From: Kordia sp. SMS9
GTDB lineage: Bacteria; Bacteroidota; Bacteroidia; Flavobacteriales; Flavobacteriaceae
Direction of reading: 5' to 3'
NCBI RefSeq assembly: GCF_003352465.1
Contig: NZ_CP031153.1
Span: forward strand, 436,001 to 500,000
DNA: 64,000 bases
The notes below the pieces were generated by a model, which saw only the letters and a list, made by a program, of their open reading frames with translations, ran no database searches and was not told the DNA's origin. Position numbers and translations under genes: made by a program. Of the stretch, positions 62,984-64,000 are shown piece after piece; the stretch's first letter is position 1, and every line of letters starts with the position of its first letter.

Positions 62984-64000
62984 GGAAACTGTTGTTATAC
63001 CTTATTGTAATCTCTGTTGGACTCATCTATACAGGACGTCTCTCCTATTTGCAATTATTCAATGATGTAGAAGTTGCCACTAATTTCTTAAATGATAGTG
63101 CTATCAAAACAGAATATACCTATCCTGAACGCGGTTATGTATACGATAGAAACGGAACATTGCTCGTTGCCAACCAACCGTCGTATGATGTCATGGTCAT
63201 TCCACGCGAGGTGAAAGAATTCAACAAAGCGGAATTTTGCAAACTATTGCGCATTACGGAAGAAGAATTCGCCACAAAATTAGAAAAAGCTAAAAAACAC
63301 TCTTGGCGTGTTCCATCGGTGTTTGTCGCACAAATGGCAAAGCGCGATTACGCATATCTTCAAGAAAAAATGCATCGTTTTAAAGGTTTTTACATTCAAA
63401 AACGTTCCATTCGTAACTACCAAACCGATCACGGCGCCAATGTGTTAGGGTTTATCAGCGAAGTAGACGATCGTGATTTAAAAAAGAATCCATATTACCA
63501 ATCTGGCGAATTGATTGGTCGTACAGGCATTGAAAAGTCGTATGAAAACGAATTGCGCGGCGTCAAAGGTGTGAAGCGCATTCAAAAAGACATCCACAAC
63601 AAGGTGATTGGTTCTTATGAAAATGGGCGTTTAGACACACTTCCCGTGAACGGAAAAGACATTCAAATCACGCTTGACGCGAAATTACAAGCATACGGCG
63701 AACAATTAATGGTTAACAAACGCGGCGGCATTGTCGCAATTGAACCTTCTTCGGGAGAAATATTAGCCTTGGTTTCTGCACCAAGTTACGATCCTGATCT
63801 GTTGGTTGGTCGTCAACGTTCCAAGAATTACAGTGCCATGCATTATGATTCTATCAGAAAACCAATGTATGACAGAGGTTTGTTAGCACAATACGCGCCT
63901 GGTTCGCCATTTAAAACCTTAAATGCATTAGTAGCACTGCAAGAAGGTGTGATTACGACACAAACAACCTACACGTGTCGTAGTGGCTATTATTACGGCA
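62980..64000 (+). CDS. mrdA: Penicillin-binding protein 2 (partial)
   Basis: The gene starts at ATG 62980, overlapping mreD by 4 bp, and runs off the window after 340 codons. An N-terminal transmembrane helix (about 5-22) is followed by the PBP dimerisation domain (ERGYVYDRNGTLLVANQPSY, about 50-69) and the start of the transpeptidase domain. The catalytic serine is probably S309 in YAPGSPFKT, the SxxK motif, where most PBP2 have STFK. It makes septum-independent peptidoglycan crosslinks with RodA, which is expected downstream. Confidence 0.95.
   Translation, partial: MRKLLLYLIVISVGLIYTGRLSYLQLFNDVEVATNFLNDSAIKTEYTYPERGYVYDRNGTLLVANQPSYDVMVIPREVKEFNKAEFCKLLRITEEEFATKLEKAKKHSWRVPSVFVAQMAKRDYAYLQEKMHRFKGFYIQKRSIRNYQTDHGANVLGFISEVDDRDLKKNPYYQSGELIGRTGIEKSYENELRGVKGVKRIQKDIHNKVIGSYENGRLDTLPVNGKDIQITLDAKLQAYGEQLMVNKRGGIVAIEPSSGEILALVSAPSYDPDLLVGRQRSKNYSAMHYDSIRKPMYDRGLLAQYAPGSPFKTLNALVALQEGVITTQTTYTCRSGYYYG

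Overview
The window is AT-rich chromosomal DNA from a marine-type member of the Flavobacteriaceae (Bacteroidota). The family call rests on an intact gldK-gldL-gldM-gldN type IX secretion/gliding cluster, an XrtF exosortase pair, many SusD-era style lipoproteins with Cys-Ser-Asp/Cys-Gly lipoboxes, TonB-plug-like proteins, and promoters with the Bacteroidota -7 element TAnnTTTG instead of TATAAT. The gene style resembles Kordia, but I cannot prove the genus from the sequence alone.

Positions 1 to about 17,220 are an integrated mobile element whose left end lies outside the window. It abuts the initiator tRNA-fMet gene (17,221-17,293) and carries a tyrosine recombinase next to it, a small repressor with a phased operator, a replication-like protein, and a leftward module of about a dozen mostly small genes. 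That module encodes a lytic transglycosylase with a C-terminal membrane anchor, a transglutaminase-fold protein with a membrane anchor, carboxypeptidase-regulatory-like beta proteins, small hydrophobic proteins and beta-rich proteins of 100-200 residues. There is no terminase, portal or tail gene. I read it as a prophage of a non-tailed, probably membrane-containing virus, not a tailed phage or conjugative element. Three arrays of GCAAC repeats with an exact 10-bp period sit directly before three of its start codons. A self-contained restriction-modification cassette (7,415-11,752) is inserted in the middle as cargo. It has an HNH nuclease, two N6-adenine methyltransferases, and a small HTH regulator at each outer end, each apparently read from a leaderless promoter overlapped by TTGAC/GTCAA half-sites.

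From 17,350 rightwards the DNA is ordinary chromosome. A leftward block holds an ABC-F ATPase, an FAD oxidoreductase, and the long run topA, a degenerate arginase-fold gene and gldKLMN. Further on are an ECF sigma factor with an anti-sigma/beta-barrel partner and three large surface lipoproteins. A rightward block follows: miaB, two paralogous lipoproteins, a sigma-54 activator, lptE, a TPR-type protein, secG and groES-groEL.

Next come five tandem paralogues of about 780 residues each (44,691-56,950), combining MG2-like domains with a TonB-plug-like domain but no barrel. After these are the XrtF pair on the other strand, a GAF-domain protein, purH, and the cell-shape operon mreB-mreC-mreD-pbp2, the last gene running off the window. 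A dispersed intergenic repeat built on the heptamer AGTATTG occurs in three places in the chromosomal part.
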